NCBI GenBank assembly: GCA_003439945.1
Contig: QVRM01006801.1
Coordinates: 340,001-404,000, forward strand
Direction of reading: 5' to 3'
Length of the DNA: 64,000 nucleotides
Origin: Dermanyssus gallinae
Lineage: Eukaryota > Arthropoda > Arachnida > Mesostigmata > Dermanyssidae
Below the pieces are notes generated by a model that saw only the letters and a program-made list of their open reading frames with translations, ran no database searches and was not told the origin of the DNA. Below are positions 49,507 to 58,869 of this stretch, piece after piece (positions within the stretch are counted from its first letter, which is position 1; every line of letters starts with the position of its first letter). The position numbers were made by a program, and so were the translations under genes.

Positions 49507-49534
49507 ACGATCCAGACCTCTCACTGAGCGAGTA

Positions 49535-49805
49535 GTACCGGGTGGACGCTGCGACCAGCTCCCCGAGGAACCGAGCCCCCCTACAAGGCAAGTACCGGGT
49601 GGACGCTGCGACCAGCTCCCCGAAGAACCGAGCCCCCACTACAAGGCGAGTACCGGGTGGACGCTGCGACCAGCTCCCCGATGAACCAAGCCCCCACTAC
49701 AAGGCGAGTACCGGGTGAACGCTGCGACCAGCTCCCCGAGGAACCGAGCCCCCACTACAAGACGAGTGCCGGGTGGACGCTGTAACCAGCTCCCTAAGGA
49801 GCCGC
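49535..49805 (+). repeat. 57-58 bp tandem repeats in the element leader
   Basis: About 4.7 copies of a unit beginning GTACCGGGTGGACGCTGCGA (starts at 49,535, 49,592, 49,650, 49,708 and 49,766). Copies differ by only a few bases; the last is the most diverged and incomplete. The block lies between the primer site and gag, where packaging signals or leader hairpins usually lie. Confidence 0.95.
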
Positions 49806-49875
49806 CGACGAGTAGAGCTACGACAGCTCACGGTCACGCTCCCGACCGAAACTCGTCACTGCGGTCAGACCACGC

Positions 49876-50190
49876 ATGAGTACGACTCGCTCCGGTCGGA
49901 CGTACAACACCGCCCCGATCCTCAACGTCGCGGTCACCTCGGACGACTCCTTCGAGAGCGTAACGTCGGGCCACGAGACTCCAGAGATGGCGCTCAACTC
50001 CGTCGTCGTGCAGGTCCCCCAGGACCCCCCGAAGTTCACGGGGAGGACGTCGTCTTCGAGGGCCGCCCAATGGCTCCGCGACTTCGAGGCTACGGCAACG
50101 TTCAACGGCTACAGCGATGATCGTAAACTCGCAGGCGTGCGGTTCGCGCTACAAGACATAGCCGCGGCGTGGTTCGACACAGCAGAGCAA
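49876..50190 (+). pseudogene. gag, N-terminal part only
   Basis: The ATG at 49,876 opens MSTTRSGRTYN. At about residues 50-100 comes a Gag-type block: PPKFTGR, AAQWLRDFEATA, YSDDRKLAGVRFAL and AAAWFD, typical of the retrotransposon gag (capsid) domain. After ...WFDTAEQ the frame meets the deletion junction and continues out of register for about 35 codons to a stop at 50,292. The zinc knuckle and the rest of Gag are absent. Confidence 0.75.
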
Positions 50191-50673
50191 CAACAAAGAA
50201 CGGGCCGACCGATACCGCAAAACCATCGACTTCGAGCCCGGAGAACAGGTGCTGCTACACATCCCGGTACGCACGGTAGGCCTCTCGGATAAGCTACAAA
50301 AACGATACTTCGGGCCGTACACGATCATACGGAGGACCGGACCGACAAACTTCGAAATCGAACCCGCGCCGAACGCAAAGATGCCAAGGACCCGGAGGAA
50401 AAGACAAATCATACACGTCTCGCGTCTCAAACCTTTCGTGCCCCGAACCGACGAGGAACTCATGAACCCAACCAACCACCCCACTAGTAAAGATCAACGA
50501 TCTCCGGCGGCGGACCAACAGCCCACCGATCATCCACAACCACAACGAACTTCAAGTTGGTATAACTTGCGCGCTCAGCCGAAGGAAACAGCCCGCCTCG
50601 CCGCGTGGAGATCCAATAAGCTAAACACTCTACGTTGCCAGACTCGGGACGAGTCTTTTCGTGAGGGGAGGAA
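50191..50673 (+). pseudogene. pol remnant: integrase C-terminal tail
   Basis: In a different frame from gag, the sequence reads NKERADRYRKTIDFEPGEQV and LLHIPV, then FGPYTIIRRTGPTNFEI and HVSRLKPFVP. This is the GPY/F-type module at the end of Ty3/gypsy integrases, followed by a Pro/Gln-rich tail. Everything upstream in pol is gone. The frame stays open into the 3' LTR (to 51,085), so any product would carry LTR-encoded residues. Confidence 0.8.
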
Positions 50674-50674
50674 G
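50663..50674 (+). promoter_or_regulatory. Polypurine tract
   Basis: GAGGGGAGGAAG, 12 purines immediately before the 3' LTR; the expected primer for plus-strand DNA synthesis. Confidence 0.85.
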
Positions 50675-51194
50675 TGTAGTATACACAGGTCACACCTATA
50701 CACATCCACACAATTAGAATCACCACACATACAACAGTACACAACACCACACCAATTCTCCAGCCAGCTGTTCCCGCCAACAGAGAGATCCGCCTTCTCC
50801 AAAGGCAAACAATCGAATGGCGCACTGACCACCAGAGGGCGCGACCTCCACGCCCGGTGGAGAGCTGACCTCGCTGCCGCCGCTGCCTGCGCCGCTTCAC
50901 GGCAGCGAGAGTGGCTACGAATAGACGCTCCACGAACAACACGCGTCAGCCTCGGCGACGTAGGTTACACTCCTATAGGGCACCCGTATAGCAAACGACG
51001 CGACAGACGAGGCGGCTCGGAAATGGAGCGTACTAGTGGGAACTTGAATGTAATAGATAGTTATGTACAATGCCGCACCAAATAAAGCCGCTGACCTTGG
51101 TGGCCTGCCACTAAGGAACCAGTATCGATACCTACCGCATCTGTCTTATGGTTCACCTGCATTGACAAGTGCCGCCGCGACCGGCGGCACTACA
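50675..51194 (+). repeat. 3' LTR, 520 bp
   Basis: Same length as the 5' LTR, with no difference found by eye; AATAAA at 51,081-51,086 sits at the same offset (406). Confidence 0.95.
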
Positions 51195-51560
51195 TTATTT
51201 ATAACGTTGCTCAGCGACCTGCCACACACCGTGAAAAGACGGCACCCAACAGTCATGATCCTGTTCTAAGTAGATGATCTGGTAAAATTCAGTAGATGTT
51301 GCTTTTGTACTGACCTGGAAGCTGCACTTCGCACACTTGATAAATATTTCTTGCAGAACGGCCTCATAGTTAATGTGCCAAAAACAAAGACAGAGTGCAT
51401 TTTGATAAATAATTTAACAACAATAGCCTGAGCGCTACTGTAATCCCGCTTGTATCCAAAGTTAACTGCACTGCTACTGATGTCTACTTGGCGCATCTCT
51501 AGCGGCTAGCAATATAGCTCAGATTTGTGCGTGGACAAGCCCGACAGGCGTCTTTTGGCT
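51195..51560 (+). pseudogene. LINE reverse-transcriptase relic, right half
   Basis: The frame interrupted by the LTR element resumes with FITLLSDLPHTVKRRHP, then a stop and VDDLVKFSR, which corresponds to the catalytic (F/Y)xDD motif with its first residues damaged. It continues with LEAALRTLDKYFLQNGLIVN and PKTKTECIL, the usual LINE block after the xDD motif. Later codons contain more stops. The 3' end of the relic is not defined. Confidence 0.7.
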
Positions 51561-51771
51561 TGTTGCGTCCATTTAATCTACTGCTACTGGCTAGATAAAC
51601 TACGAGAGTTTTGTGTCAAAAAGGTGTTCCGAAAATAAAAAATTAAATAAACATAACAGTCTATGTAACGATCGTTTTGCCTAAAAACAAAAGAATATTA
51701 ATGATATGTTTGTTTGTTCATTTGCTGGACTCCTAATTTGAGATTACAGGTCTAACAACCCCACAGGCCTG

Positions 51772-51802
<31 letters not shown>

Positions 51803-52265
51803 AGGTTTTTTACTTGTATCTGTATGCATACTCTTATAGATGTGAGGATGACCACGTTCGTGCATTAATTAGGTCGTCACGCCGTTCGAATCCGTAATGT
51901 CAATGGGCACGGAGCCGACAAGAGTGATTTGACTGCACGTGCGAACTTTTTTAGGCCTCTACTACTTGACTGGATGATTCGTATTCCTGGCCGAGCTGGT
52001 TTGCCACTAAGCATCTATTTTAGCGGCAACGTTTGCAACACTAGAGAAGCTCCTTTCCGATTAACAATAAATAATAAAGAAGACATCGTTGGTTAATCGC
52101 ACCACCTAACACCTAGCCATCACAGAGTAGAAGTTCAATATCACTGGAACTAAAACACCGCGTGTGTATCAACCGTGCTTCTCCATCGCAAAAACTGTTC
52201 TGCCGGATTATGAGCAACTGAATGTATCGATTTTGGCGAAGCCTGCATATATATATATATATATA
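51561..52265. other. Non-coding stretch
   Basis: No gene. TA runs at 51,773-51,796 and 52,245-52,264; the second touches mariner relic B. Confidence 0.5.
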
Positions 52266-53080
52266 CATACTGCGTGTATAATCCAAAGCTTTATTAAAAA
52301 ATAATCACTAGAGATTGAGCACAACTAGTCCACTGTTTCACGAGCTAAAAAATCCTCTGTTTCCAGATTTCCTGCGACTTTGACAATAGCCAGTCCTCCA
52401 CTGTATCCTTCAGTTCGTCGTTCGAGTTGAAGAAGAACAAAATGTAAATGTTTTTAGCGAACCAAACTGATAAAAGTCGCGGGGCGACATGTCCGAACTG
52501 TCGGACGGATGCTCAAGCTGTTCCCACTTAAAATTGGCGAGTACACTTTGTGTGACTCTGGAGACGAGTGGACACGCGTTATTCTGGAGCAGAATCACTC
52601 CCTTCGTGAGCAGCCCAGACCGTTTGCCCCTAATAGAGTTGTGTCGTAGCCTACGAAGTGTCGTACACGTAACTGCTAATGTTTTTCGTTCTCAAGGAAT
52701 TCGATGAGAATCGAATCTCGCACGTTAAATAAGTCGGTGAGCATAATATTGCGTGCTGAAGGCACAGCTTTGAGGGAGATGACAACGAATGCTTTCATCG
52801 CTTGCTGTCTCGCTTTATTTCTGGCTAGAAGCAATGGCACCATCTCTTGAAGATGACCCTCCGCTCCAAAAAGCGGAGTCCTCGTGATACCGGAGCATAT
52901 GTTGCAGTAACGCGTTAATTGGGCGCGGAACAAACAATTAGCTGCTTCTCTCCTCTGTCACGAGTAGGCGCCCGCCCGCGCATGCGCACAGCTACGCCAG
53001 ACACTCCATGCACGTTCCTAGATGTCTCACTACGGTATACTAAAGTGGCTTATTCAAAGTTCAACTGGTTTAGAACCTTT
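52266..53080 (-). mobile_element. Decayed mariner-like transposon, copy B
   Basis: The minus strand reads MILLQNNACPL (the LLHDNARPH position, with the Asp replaced by Asn), then FKWEQLEHPSDSSDMSPRDF (the EHPPYSPDLSPxDF position, third Asp kept) and YQFGSLKTF. Further upstream on that strand is the piece RDSILIEFLE. The same nucleotide blocks occur in copy A at 0.2-1.35 kb, in the same order and orientation. Copy B is shorter, so it has lost internal sequence. It has several frame breaks and one missing catalytic Asp, so it is inactive. Its left edge meets a TA run. Confidence 0.75.
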
Positions 53081-53500
53081 TCATTTGAACACTCCCTAAA
53101 TATATATTTATGTAACGAGGAGTAAACATAGTCAGCTCTCATCGGTTTCAGTATGATCGTTCCGTCGACAAACTAAGACACCGCGGCCTATCATGTATGA
53201 TCAGTGAGGACTACGCCTTAGGCATTGCGCTATCGATGAATACCTGCAGCAGAGCCCTTTTGTTCACTGCCGCCTGCCGTGCGTCCCATAGCCACCCGGT
53301 CCTGTTGCAGAATGGGCTTTCTCTCTAAATGTAATGCCAACATTTTATTAAATTAACGGAATTCAAAGATACACATGTGTTTTTATTTTATACACATATT
53401 TCTAACCCGTGAAAACCTTCCAATGAATGGGGCCCAAACGTCTTACTTGAGCGTGAAAGTGATATTACTAAAAAATATTCTATATACTAATATGTATAAA

Positions 53501-53549
<49 letters not shown>

Positions 53550-53592
53550 AGCTCACCGTGCCCCATACTCACAAAAACGGGTCTTTTCTTAC
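53081..53592. other. Intron-like sequence with TA run
   Basis: AT-rich. A pure TA run lies at 53,506-53,547. If the donor at 53,592 is real, this is the start of an intron on the minus strand. Confidence 0.5.
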
Positions 53593-55389
53593 CTTTTTCG
53601 TCATCAAAAGTCAGTCCTCGAGGCGCAACGTGTGCGGGCAGCGGCGAAGGAGCTGTTCCGCTGTTCTTCGTCGGACTGCCGCCACCGCCACCATTCTGGA
53701 AGAGAGCGCCTGGAAGTGCTGGGTTGAGCTGTCCGACGCCGCTAATAAGCGCACCCATACCAGCCATATGCTGTTGTAGATGGCTGGCCGAATGGTAGAG
53801 ATGCTGAATCGGTGAGCATGACGACGTCGACGAAACGGACGAAGACGATGACATGGGCGGCGGAACCAGCAAGGGCGGCGGTTGCTGCTGCTGCTGCTGC
53901 ACCGACACCAAGGGTGGTGGCGGCAGCGGCTGCTGTTGCTGCTGCTGCTGCTGCTGCAGCACCGGAACCAAGGGCGGCGGCGGCTGTACGACGGGCGATG
54001 GCGTTGGCGAACTCGAGCAGTCACCGTCGAACGTTGTTGACGCCACCAGATTGAGGGGTCGACCGTTGTTAACTACTTCTAACGCAGCTGCAGCAGCACC
54101 TCCTTTCAGCTCAAGAATGTCGACGATGAAGTGCGGCGTGGGCGACTTGGGCGGCGATGCGTAGCGATGCTCATGCCACGAGGTCATCTGTACCGAGAGG
54201 AGCCGACTACCACCGTTGTTGAGGTTGTTGTTGTTGTTGTTGTTGTGGTCGTCGTCGTCGTCGTCGTGGCCCCCGCCGGCGCCCGGCTGAGGCCGAGCCA
54301 GAGCCAGGGCTGGAGGTAGAGGTGGACGCTGAGCTAGCCGTTGAAGTGGCCGCTGATGTGGGCGTTGAGGTGGCCGTTGAGGTGGAAGTGGCGCCACAAT
54401 GACAGGTGGGGCGGCTGCGGGGGCGCCGTCGATGGCGATGATGTCGTTGTTGCTATCGTTCGTGTTGTTGGTAGGTTCGATTAACGGTGACTCGGGGGGC
54501 AAAGTATCTTGGCCGTCACAGTCGTCGTTACCGCCACAGCCACCGTTTTGGCGGTGAGCAGCAGCAGCAACAACAACGATGTCGTCGTCGTCTTCCTCTT
54601 CCTCCTCTCCTCTCTCTTCCTCTTCGTCGTCGTCGTCGTCTTTGTTGTTGTTGACGACGTTGTTGCTATTGTTGTTGTCGTTGATGCTGTTGTTGTTATT
54701 GGTGTTGTTGTCGTCGTCGTTGTCGGCTTCGTCGTCGCCGCCGCCGCCGCCGCCGTCGTCGTCGCGCAGACGATCTTCTACAGGCCGACAACGACGACGA
54801 AAACGACTACGACGAAATCGCCGATGATGAGAATGAGGATGTCGAGGGAGGTGATGAGGATGACGATGATACGGATCGTTGTCGTCGTCGACGTCGTCTG
54901 CTGCTGCTGCTGCTGCTAAGAGTTCCTCGTCGTCGCCGTCGACCCCGTCGTGGGTCGCCACTGTCGTCGCCGTTGCACCGCCTCGACAATGGTCAAGGCG
55001 TGAGCCAAGTTGCGGCTGCCATAAGCTTCCCTGATGGTGGTGATGGTTCTGATGGTGATGCTGCTGCTGCTGCTGCTGATGGTGGTGGCGGTTCTGGTGG
55101 TGATGCTGGTGAATGATGAGCAGACCGGGCGGCGTGTGGGGTGACTCCGAGGCCGCCGGAGCGGCGGTGGCGGCGGGGGACGACGTGGCCAACGGTGGGC
55201 CCGTCAGCCCCACCTCGACGACGGCCGTCGAATCTATCCTGACGGCTGAATGGTACACTTGACCAGCCAAGCCCAGCAAAACGCCACCGCCGCCGCCGCT
55301 GCTACCGCAGCGAGCACTCTGGGCCAGATTAGCGCCAGCAGCAGCAGCAGCGGGAATAACAGCTCTAGCGCCAGTAACAACAACAACAG
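53593..55389 (-). CDS. Large low-complexity exon of a probable transcription-factor gene
   Basis: The minus-strand frame is open for about 600 codons. It ends at GACGAAAAAG/GTAAGA (53,593/53,592), a good donor, and begins after an acceptor-like TCTTTGCAG near 55,390. No ATG lies at its head, so it is probably an internal exon. In order it has a Ser/Ala/Pro region; His/Gln tracts; acidic and Asn tracts; repeated PPQRP-type Pro/Gln; then the less repetitive SPPKSPTPHFIVDILELKGG; more Gln/Pro tracts; and SPIQHLYHSASHLQQHMAGM, ending RGLTFDDEK. HFIVDIL fits the EH1 pattern (F/H/Y)xIxxIL used by homeodomain and other repressors to bind Groucho. The DNA-binding exon is not in view. Homeodomain membership is inference; coding status is fairly secure because the frame stays open through varied sequence. 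Confidence 0.6.
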
Positions 55390-55438
55390 CTGCAAAGATT
55401 ACTTGTCTTGCTAAGGCAGTGCGTAGTTTTCACGCACG

Positions 55439-55552
55439 CTACGCACCTTACCGAAAGCTAGGAACCTTCACGAAGGCTACGAACCTTCACGAAGGCCAGG
55501 AACCTTCACGAAGGCCAGGAACCCTATCAAAAACTCGGAACCCCGAGAACAA
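55439..55552. promoter_or_regulatory. 19-bp tandem array of heat-shock-element-like sites
   Basis: Six 19-bp units. Units 2-4 each contain a perfect GAAnnTTCnnGAA, the three-site core bound by heat-shock factor (55,462-55,474, 55,481-55,493 and 55,500-55,512). The outer units are diverged, and units 5 and 6 retain GGAACC. The array lies about 50 bp upstream of the large exon's acceptor on the minus strand, so it would be intronic for that gene or part of an alternative promoter. No TATA box is obvious close by. It might be a simple minisatellite that happens to match. Confidence 0.5.
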
Positions 55553-57894
55553 CTAGCTTTAGCAGAACTCGTTCGTAGTTGCTCGCAGACAGTTGGCAAC
55601 AGTCAGACAGTGGAAGAAGATGGATGCACGGTCGGGGCTGTTGGGCGTCTATGATCAGCGTACGTCAAGTGTTACACCGGACAGACGCCACAGGCCTCAC
55701 TCAGTGAACAACAACCAGTCAGCCACCTTGCCCTTCTGCACGACCTCGACCTCATAAACGTCCGCGTGTTTCTTTGCTCCACCGGGCGATCTCGATCGCT
55801 TCTTCTTTCTCTCGCTTGACTTTCAGCACGGTATTACGGTACGGATGGATGGAGTGCCCTCGGAGAGAGTGGATCCAAGCGGTCGCAGATGTCGCTGTCA
55901 ACGCAACAGTAGTAGTACTAGAAACAAAGAAAGTCCCAAATGGGCAGAATAAAAGAAGACCACCAAATTGGTTAGGTCCTGCCACCGCTGGAGGTTGTTG
56001 ATGCGAAAACGATTTCGTTGCTGTGGCTGTTTCTTGCTGTGGTTGTTTCTTGTTGTTGTGGCTGTTGTTGTAGTCGCCCCTAGAAGCCTACGGAAACGAT
56101 GCTTGTCATCACGTACGCCGATCGAATAGCTCCAACTTCTTCCACATCGAGGTCGCCCGGCTCAATAGCTGAACACATGACGCTCTGGTAACGTCGTATG
56201 GACGCTGCCGCCTATCAATTATCATCATGATGGTTACGTTGTGACGTGCATGCCTCACACACACAGGGCCTGCCGAACTCGAAGACGGGCAAAGACGTCT
56301 TTGACGGAAGAGAGCAAACTCGCCTATTTTCCGTTGTTAGTGTTGTCGTCGTCGTCGTTATTACTTCTCTTGCCGCAGCACTTGATTAACCTTCGAGCCT
56401 TCGTGTGTCGAGATTACATTCGTTGCTTTGCTGGCGTGTCCCTTGTTTAAACGCGCCAAAATCGAACGAACGACACACAAATTATTTCCGAAGCCGAAGA
56501 CACTTCAAGCTTTAGACTAGAAGAGCGCCAATATTCGTGTACTATTAGTGTTTTAGACTTGTATCCGTAAACACTACAATTCGTCGGTGAGACGCAGAAG
56601 GGGGGGGGGGCAGGTAAGCGAAGGCCGGCCTAAAGGAGAATTCGTTCCGTCTGCGCATGAAGGTCGTTGAATGAGTACACAGTGAAGTGCCGCCTGGTTG
56701 GTTGGTTGGTTGGTAGGTTCGTTGAGCTCAAACTCCTCGCTGAAGTTTTCGCACGTTGCACTTCCGCTTGCACTGGCACGCTGTTTCATACAAACGCAAA
56801 GCGCATGAACGCCGCGTTGGGATGTGGCGTACTTTGTGGACAACTTCTTATACACACACACACAGACACACAAGCACTTGCAATCCAATTTTACATAGAA
56901 GAGCGCCGCTCCGACGGCAAATCCCGAAGCCAATAGGCGCGTTTGGTCAATCCGTTCCCACCGACACCATCACATACGCACACATCGATAAATATGTAGG
57001 TAGCACATATAGACGAACACACATCACACACACATCACCACACATCACAGATCATGTTTAGGTTTTCCAGAAACTCACTGTAGAGCATTTTAAACCTGTC
57101 ACTGTTTCTTGTTTTCTTTTCCTCCTCCTGCTTGTTGGCTCCTGCTTGTTGTGCCGGTATCTTGTTAGCACGTCTTACGTGTTCTGTTGCTTGCGTGCTT
57201 TTTTGCCATCTTTTCAGGCTGTTACTGTTGTTCTTGTTGTCGTTTTCGTTGTCGTTGTCGTTTTCGTTGTCGTTATTGTTTGTTGTTGTTGCTGTTGTAT
57301 GTTGTTGTACAGTATAGCTGCTGTCGCTAAGGTTGTTGTTTCGTTTTTGTTGTTGTTGTTGTTGTTGTTTGTTATTGCTGATCTGTCTTCATCGTAGTGT
57401 TGCTGTTTTTATGGTTTTCATTGTTGTTGTTCTTGTTGTTGTTGCCGTCGTCACATTTGCTGTCTGCTGCCGTTGATATTGACGTCTGTCACAGACCAGA
57501 CGTCACAGAAAACGTGGTCGGCAATTATCTGTGTGGTGACACCCAGTCGCGTGTTGCCCAGAGCTGCCTTGCTGCCACTAAGCGCAACTCACGAATTAAC
57601 TTACTAAATAGCTGATTTGACTAATCAAGCAACTCATTAGATAACCACACCACACACTCTGTTGCTGTTCATTCTTTCCTCGTCTGAGTATCACACAAAT
57701 ACACATCCACAGACTCACCCGCCTATAGCGCACGAAAAAGAGCGGATGGATCACACTGGCTGGTGTTGTCACGTTGTCATCACCAGCACCAGTAAAACGG
57801 CTAACGTTATTAGCACAACCGAGTGGGTAAGCCGAATGACTAGATGGCTATCTGAAACTGCTGCTGCTGTTGTTGTTGCCGTCGTCGTCGTCGA
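55553..57894. other. Intron-like stretch
   Basis: No supported gene. Contains a GGTT tetranucleotide run (56,696-56,719), an ACAC run (56,850-56,875) and GTT blocks at 57,225-57,300, 57,335-57,370 and 57,418-57,445. Confidence 0.5.
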
Positions 57895-58095
57895 CGTTTG
57901 TTGTTGTCGTCGTCAATTATTGTTGTGGTCGACGATTGTTGTTGTTGTTGTTGTTGTTGTCGACGATTGTTGTTGTTGTGGTCGACGTTTGTTGTTGTTG
58001 TGGTCGACGTTGTTGTTGTTGTGGTCGACGGTTGTTGTTGTTGTGGTCGACAATTGTTGTCGTTGTTGTCGACGCTTGTCGTTGTCGTCGTCGTC
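57895..58095. repeat. 21-22 bp minisatellite with regularly spaced GTCGAC
   Basis: GTCGAC starts at 57,928, 57,959, 57,981, 58,003, 58,024, 58,046 and 58,068, mostly 22 bp apart, separated by TTGTTGTTGTTGTGG-type sequence. A 22-bp period shifts the reading frame at each step, so it is not protein-driven. Confidence 0.9.
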
Positions 58096-58225
58096 GTGGT
58101 CACAATGACTAATGGCTGACTAAACCTAAACAGCAGCAACAACAACAACAAGAACAACAACAACAACAACGACAGCAAGAACAAAGACAGTAGTGGCAGA
58201 CCAAAAAGAAAGCGCTACACGACGG

Positions 58226-58552
58226 TCAACGATCATGCCGCGCCGCCAAAACACCGTCGGCCGTTGGCTCTTGCCGCCGTGGCTCAACTAGTCGGCCCGG
58301 CCGGTTTGGCTGTTCGTTCGGCTCGAGAGCTCGTTCGTCTGCCGCGCCGGCGTCTTCTTCGTCTTCGTCTTCGTCGCTCGACGCCGCCGCCGCTGCCACG
58401 GCCGCCTCTATTGGCCCCGCCGCCACCGCCGCCGCCGCTGCTGCGGCTGCCAAACACAGCGACATAACCGCGCCAACGGCGACCGCCGTAGAGTCCGATA
58501 TGGCGGCGGCGGCGGCGGAACGCATGCTGACGCCGTTGTCATAGACGATCAT
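58226..58552 (-). CDS. Candidate first coding exon, Ala-rich with acidic cluster
   Basis: On the minus strand the ATG at 58,552 sits in CTCACCATGA, a good start context. It opens MIVYDNGVSMRSAAAAAISD, followed by poly-Ala, then SSDEDEDEEDAGAADE and a Pro/Arg part, with a stop at 58,226 (108 codons). The same frame is also open upstream of the ATG through codons for poly-His and poly-Gln, but has no earlier ATG. About 280 bp upstream lie TATA, GC-box and CRE-like motifs. It could be exon 1 of the gene whose large exon lies at 53.6-55.4 kb, with splicing before the stop. Caution: the DNA is so GC-rich that plus-strand frames are open too, one reading DSSGRPKRKRYTTVND. Confidence 0.4.
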   Translation of the reverse strand: MIVYDNGVSMRSAAAAAISDSTAVAVGAVMSLCLAAAAAAAAVAAGPIEAAVAAAAASSDEDEDEEDAGAADERALEPNEQPNRPGRLVEPRRQEPTADGVLAARHDR

Positions 58553-58826
58553 GGTGAGCGGCTGCTGCTGCTGCTGATGATGATAGTGATCCTGTAGCGC
58601 ATGACGACGACGATGATGATGATGATGATCCTCGACATCAGGTGCTGTGTGTCGGACGGAGGAGGCGGAGCCTGTGAAGCGCGCACGCGCTGACTTTCCG
58701 CACTCTACCCGGTAGCCCTCTCCACATGGCGGCGGGACTAAAGCCGCGCGCGGTGCGCGCTTCGAAGGGGGTGGCGCGACTGCTGGCGAGCTTTGGCTAC
58801 TGGGCAGCTGGCTTCTTGGGACAGCG

Positions 58827-58852
58827 TTATATACGTTGGGCGGGCTGACGTC
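58827..58852 (-). promoter_or_regulatory. Putative promoter: TATA, GC box, CRE-like site
   Basis: Read on the minus strand, the order is TGACGTC-type CRE (58,852-58,846), CCCGCCC (58,844-58,838) and TATATAA (58,833-58,827). This is the correct order for a promoter firing leftward towards the ATG at 58,552. The surrounding 58.2-58.85 kb is the most CpG-rich part of this area. Confidence 0.45.
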
Positions 58853-58869
58853 TCTACTGCGCCAGTCAG

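Larger units (their letters stand above)
48969..51194 (+). mobile_element. Internally deleted Ty3/gypsy-like LTR retrotransposon, nested in a LINE
   Basis: The element is 2,226 bp. It has two 520-bp direct LTRs beginning TGTAGT and ending ACTACA, with TTAT on both sides. Inside are a candidate primer-binding site, a 58-bp repeat leader, the start of gag, a jump to the last part of integrase, and a polypurine tract. Protease, reverse transcriptase, RNase H and most of integrase are missing, so it could only have moved with proteins from another copy, or lost its middle afterwards. The LTRs show no difference by eye, so insertion was recent. Class is inferred from the order (integrase tail last) and the GPYT module. 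Confidence 0.92.

Noticed and set aside
50675..51085. Continuation of the integrase-tail frame through the 3' LTR as part of a real protein
   Set aside because: LTR-encoded residues follow only because the pol frame lacks a stop before the LTR; no domain is visible there.
51875..51915. GTTCGAATCC resembling the T-arm of a tRNA
   Set aside because: No acceptor stem, D-arm or anticodon arm could be folded around it.
53480..53592. C-terminal Tyr-Ile extension of the large minus-strand exon
   Set aside because: It lies beyond a strong splice donor and reads through a TA microsatellite, so it is taken as intron.
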